Positions 60,797 through 64,000 of a DNA stretch of 64,000 nucleotides are shown here, in pieces. Source of the stretch: Tranzscheliella williamsii (lineage: Eukaryota > Basidiomycota > Ustilaginomycetes > Ustilaginales > Ustilaginaceae); the NCBI GenBank assembly GCA_023212725.1, contig JALBYF010000018.1, positions 1 to 64,000 of the forward strand, read 5' to 3'. The notes below the pieces were generated by a model. It ran no database searches, was not told where the DNA came from, and was given only the letters and a program-made list of their open reading frames with translations. The stretch's first letter is position 1; each line of letters opens with the position of its first letter. Made by a program: the position numbers and the translations under genes.

Positions 60797-61009
60797 CCGT
60801 GCTCACTTGCGCGTATCTGTCTGGCTCCACTCCATCTCACTCGCCCTTGTGTGTGACAGTGTGAGGCACATGCAGATATTCGTTCACAAAATGTCACCAT
60901 TACACTATCGTCAAATTGTTGATTGCGTATAGCGTGAAGGGGTTGAGGTTGTGCGAGCGTCAGTGCCGCATATAGTACGGAACCGCAGCTGCAGCAGGCA
61001 GGAGGTGCT

Positions 61010-62020
61010 TTACTGTTTTGGAAGCAGAGCGGCGAGCCTGGCTTGTGCGATGGCTTGCGCGCGCTGCTGGACGGCGGTGTGGCCGAGGGCGTGGAGGCGC
61101 TCCTGGTGGACGAGCTGGGCTCTGTCGCGCAGGCGCTCTTTCCAGCGCTGGACGGGGCGTGGTGCGGCGGAGGTCGGGTGGTTCGGGGAGGTGCCGCGGT
61201 GCGCGAGCGTTTCCTGGCGCAGGGATGCCAGCTGTGCCATCTGTGCGTCTCTTTCGTGCGCGGTGGCTGCGAAGCGGTAGAAGGCGGCGCCGCGGTGGCG
61301 CGTCTCGTGCGCTGGGTCGAAGTGGGTGGCTGCCGGCGGTGGGTGGATGGCTCTAGCGGCGGGGACGTAGACGGGGAAGCTGGTGGCAGGGCCGTACAGC
61401 GCCTGGGGCTCGGGGGAGCGTGGGCGGGGGGTTGCGCCGCTGTACTGTGCGGGGAGGAACTCGCGTGGCACTTCGCTCAGCGGTGCCGTGCGCGTCCGCC
61501 CAAACTCGTCCTCATATTCGACCATCGTGTCGTCGGGCGCGTAGGGCGTCGGTGCACGCTCGTCGTCCTCGTCCGAGCCGCTCTCCGCGGCCGCTTCAGC
61601 GGCTTTACGTGTCCAGTCGATGCTGCCCTGCTCCAGGAGGTCGTTGCTCACCCCACCGTACTTGCCCGCGCTCAGCTGACGGTAGAGCCGCGCCTTGCGC
61701 TCCAGGTTCGCCCGAATCGAGTCAAGCGTTGGCGGAGGCGTATGTTCCCGGGCATCCCCCCGCTCGCGTTCGCCAGCACTCCCGCCCCGCATCCCCACCT
61801 CGCCACCTCGGCCCGCGACAAACCGGGGATCCAGCTTCCGCTTGCCTTTCCCAACCCGCCCATCGTCGTCGTACACCGCCCTTGCCTTGCGCTTCCCCTT
61901 CACATCCGCTTCCCCCGCCGAAGCGCCCCTGTCCGCCCACTGCGTCACTCCGTGCGAGCCGGACTCGGCCTTCGCTCGCGCCAGCTCCGCTTTTAGGTTG
62001 AGAAACGACGACGAACTCAT
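61010..62020 (-). CDS. CCDC174-like protein (DUF4078)
   Basis: 336 residues, ATG at 62020. Start MSSSSFLNLKAELARAKAES, a predicted helix. The segment YEDEFGRTRTAPLSEVPREF (about 168-187) is the DUF4078 signature (YxDEFGRxR) of CCDC174 proteins; LEQGSIDWTRKAAEAA (129-144) precedes it. The last 80 residues form a charged helical region (AQLASLRQETLAHRG, RWKERLRDRAQLVHQERLHA). Human CCDC174 is a nuclear, exon-junction/splicing-linked protein; the fungal role is inferred. The body is Arg/Ala/Glu-rich, in keeping with a nuclear RNP factor. A plus-strand ORF of 317 codons on the opposite strand is a GC shadow. Confidence 0.85.
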   Translation of the reverse strand: MSSSSFLNLKAELARAKAESGSHGVTQWADRGASAGEADVKGKRKARAVYDDDGRVGKGKRKLDPRFVAGRGGEVGMRGGSAGERERGDAREHTPPPTLDSIRANLERKARLYRQLSAGKYGGVSNDLLEQGSIDWTRKAAEAAAESGSDEDDERAPTPYAPDDTMVEYEDEFGRTRTAPLSEVPREFLPAQYSGATPRPRSPEPQALYGPATSFPVYVPAARAIHPPPAATHFDPAHETRHRGAAFYRFAATAHERDAQMAQLASLRQETLAHRGTSPNHPTSAAPRPVQRWKERLRDRAQLVHQERLHALGHTAVQQRAQAIAQARLAALLPKQ

Positions 62021-62451
62021 TCCGGCTCGTCAGCGTAAGTGTGCGGCCGTGCCCTTCAACGCACACACATGGAAACCTGGCCTAGTCGAGCGTGGGAGCT
62101 GACATCTCGCCAGACGGCAGATGGAGGCGAGGAGGTGATTATGGTAATGCGGTATCATTGGCATGCTGTTTCATCACAGAATTTCCAGCTGAATATTTCA
62201 GGTGATTAATGTGGAGCCATCGCATTGAGCCTAGCGCGGCGCCTATAGACATTGCCGACCGGAAAGCAGCGGCTCTTCTCAGCCGTCGCACTCCCGCTCG
62301 CTCGGAAAGGAGTCTACGTTGATCACAACTTGGACGATATGGTTGCACAATATGGCTGTAGAGAGCCCGCGAGTCTGCCACACAGTTATGAGGTATATTT
62401 GCTGTCAGGTGGGTCGGACGCGCCATTTACCGTAGGATCTGCAAAGGCTCG
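62021..62451. other. Intergenic region between CCDC174-like and LST8 genes
   Basis: 431 bp; upstream of the CCDC174-like gene and 3' of LST8. AT-richer than neighbours; no gene or repeat seen. Confidence 0.5.
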
Positions 62452-63761
62452 CTACGGCCCGCCCAGGGAGGCGTCGTTTAACGCGACGCAGACCGCGGCT
62501 CTGTGATGGCCGTTGTACTGCCGCACCGTCTCGCCCGAGGCAAGCTCCCAGAGCCGCGCGACATGATCGGAAGAGGCTGTCACGAGGTACGCCGAGTCCG
62601 CGCTGAACGCAGCGTCCCACACCCATCGTTGATGTCCCACCAGCGTCTTCTCCAGAGCGAATTCGTACCGCGAGGTGGACCAGATCTTCACTGTAGCGTC
62701 CGCTGAACATGTCGCCAGGTGGCTAGATGTGCCATAAATTAGAAAAGGGAGCACTAAGTCAACGTCTAGTCAAACCGGAAATGGTCCTTCCACAAGAAAG
62801 TGAAAGATACTTACCGGACGTCCGGGCTCAACAGGCATCTGGTGAGGTATTTGTCGTGGGCTTGGAAGGTTGTGACCGGTTGCAGCTCGGTAAAGTCCCC
62901 GCCTGCCGTCGGCGATGGACCACTTCCACCTGGCATGGCCGGTGGGGCTTGGTTCTGCGCATCGTAGCTGCCGTTCTGTATTCTCCAGACATAGACCTTT
63001 CCCTTGTTGTTACCGGCGACAAGACAGCTGCCGTCAGCTGCAACCGTAACGGATCGGATGGGAACGTCTTCCTCCGGTACCAGCTCATGGCTACAGCCAT
63101 TTTGACTCAGGTCCCATACCTTGACGCTTCCGTGTTGATCGCACGAGACCAGCTCGCCCTGATTCGGATGAACCACCACGTCATTGACCGGCCCCCTATG
63201 ATCGTAGATCCTGGTTGCGCGCGATGTGCGCAGGTCCCAGATCTTCAGCATACCATCTTCACCGCCCGAAACCAGCCACTGCATGTCGCAATGCCACGCA
63301 ATGCCGGTAACGTTTCCGTGATGGCCGTCGAGCGTCGCTACCGGCTGTGCGGGAGCGCCCGCAGCGGCACCGGTACTGCCGGAACCACCCGCGCCGCTGG
63401 CTCCACCTGCGCTGCCGCCGACGTTCAGGTTCGGAGCACCTATCGAGCAGTCGTACAGCCTGATATGGGTGTTGGCCGCTGCAGCGATAAATCGTTTATC
63501 GGGGCTGATTGCAAGCCTATTCACCTGTGAGTCCGGATGTTGAATGGTGCGCGAACAGATTCCTGACCATGCTTCCCAGAATCGGATAGTGTGGTCATAT
63601 CCTGCCGTCACGAGTACCACGGAGAGGGCATCCTGCGGCTGCGTTTGCTGAGCCGCTTGTGCCTGTTGCGCTGCCTGATGCTGCTGATGCACCTCCGCTG
63701 CATTGACTGGCGGTGACCGTCCCTGGATCGGAACCCTCGCCGGAGCGCGCTTCGCCGCCAT
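62452..63761 (-). CDS. LST8: LST8 WD40 subunit of TOR complexes, two exons
   Basis: 405 residues from exons 63761-62815 and 62722-62452; the 92-bp intron (GTAAGT...TAG) joins as SPDVRHLATCSADATVKIW, exactly spanning a WD repeat. About seven WD40 blades are visible, e.g. VLVTAGYDHTIRFWEAWSG, RLAISPDKRFIAAAANTHIR, GGEDGMLKIWDLRTSR, CDQHGSVKVWDLSQNG, VAAGN-type VAGNNKGKVYVWRIQNG, and AAFSADSAYLVTASSDHVAR. LST8 binds the kinase domain of TOR in both TORC1 and TORC2. The family is usually near 300-330 residues; the extra length comes from a 49-residue Gln/Ala-rich N-terminus and a Gly/Ser/Ala-rich insert (about 120-150). The gene is complete within the window. Confidence 0.95.
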
Positions 63762-64000
63762 GCTGTACAGCCGTGCTGCTAGCTCGGTGATGAGGATTGA
63801 GCGCCAGTCACCCGCAAGAATGTCAGTGCTGGCTGAATGGAGATGGTGGATGCGCAATCTGAAAGGCAGGAGCCTCGGCCAGGTAAGAATACCTAGCTAC
63901 CCTTGGGTGCGGGAATCGGGTCCCACAGGTGTGGAGTTGAATTGATCTCTTTTCTCGCGCGGGATTCGCAAGGCTACGATTAGGCAAAGGTCGCAAGACT
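63762..64000. other. Upstream region of LST8 at window end
   Basis: 239 bp with the LST8 promoter; contains no ATG in frame. The window ends here. Confidence 0.5.

Noticed and set aside
61043..61996. 317-codon plus-strand ORF opposite the CCDC174-like gene
   Set aside because: Unlike any family and begins and ends in GC-rich bias; the minus frame carries the DUF4078 signature.
1..64000. Secondary-metabolite or effector gene cluster
   Set aside because: No polyketide synthase, NRPS, cytochrome P450 or tandem secreted family; the secreted subtilase and RNase T2 are isolated genes with no shared cluster logic.

Overview
This window is nuclear DNA from a GC-rich basidiomycete fungus. Dense gene packing, few and short introns (50 to 235 bp in the models below), and alanine-rich, GC3-rich proteins fit a smut-type fungus (Ustilaginomycotina, Ustilago/Pseudozyma-like). 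That lineage is inferred from style, since no marker gene was compared. I support 23 protein-coding genes, most of them conserved single-copy housekeeping genes on both strands. I found no convincing tRNA, rRNA, CRISPR array or intact transposon.

Layout. 1-2 kb: no gene, a CT-rich leader. 2-7 kb: secreted S8 subtilase, EVE-domain protein, secreted RNase T2 (convergent with EVE). 7.9-8.4 kb: a three-exon ECM15/UPF0045 gene that single-frame ORF calling misses, divergent from MSH2. 8.8-16.5 kb: MSH2, MON1 and a NIPA-type magnesium transporter (MON1 and NIPA convergent). 17-21.2 kb: Smr-domain protein with a C-terminal CaaX box, HNH-nuclease protein, DENR/TMA22. 21.4-31.4 kb: two Ser-rich proteins of unknown function and an ArfGAP. 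31.4-34 kb: long intergenic stretch with an 8-bp minisatellite, ending at a sugar-transporter promoter. 34-40.8 kb: sugar transporter, then a 1452-residue ORF joining a DENN domain to an EFM7-type methyltransferase. 40.8-50.1 kb: a MITE-like hairpin, MPP10, COQ3, a HIT-family protein and a Wss1-like protease. 50.5-55.3 kb: the one accessory-looking segment, with a 1060-residue P-loop/PD-(D/E)XK-like protein followed by 1.5 kb of gene-less, repeat-bearing DNA. 55.3-64 kb: monoglyceride lipase, PUS4, RPC3 (RPC82), a CCDC174-like protein and LST8.

The genes are not an operon or biosynthetic cluster. Shared themes are translation and RNA (DENR, MPP10, PUS4, RPC3, EFM7-like domain), genome maintenance (MSH2, Wss1-like), membrane traffic (MON1, ArfGAP, DENN), and nutrition or secretion (subtilase, RNase T2, sugar transporter, lipase, LST8/TOR). 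The strongest candidates for something undescribed are the CRN-like ATPase-nuclease gene at 50539-53721 with its repeat-bearing flank, the DENN-EFM7 fusion, and the 131-bp nested inverted repeat at 41427-41557.
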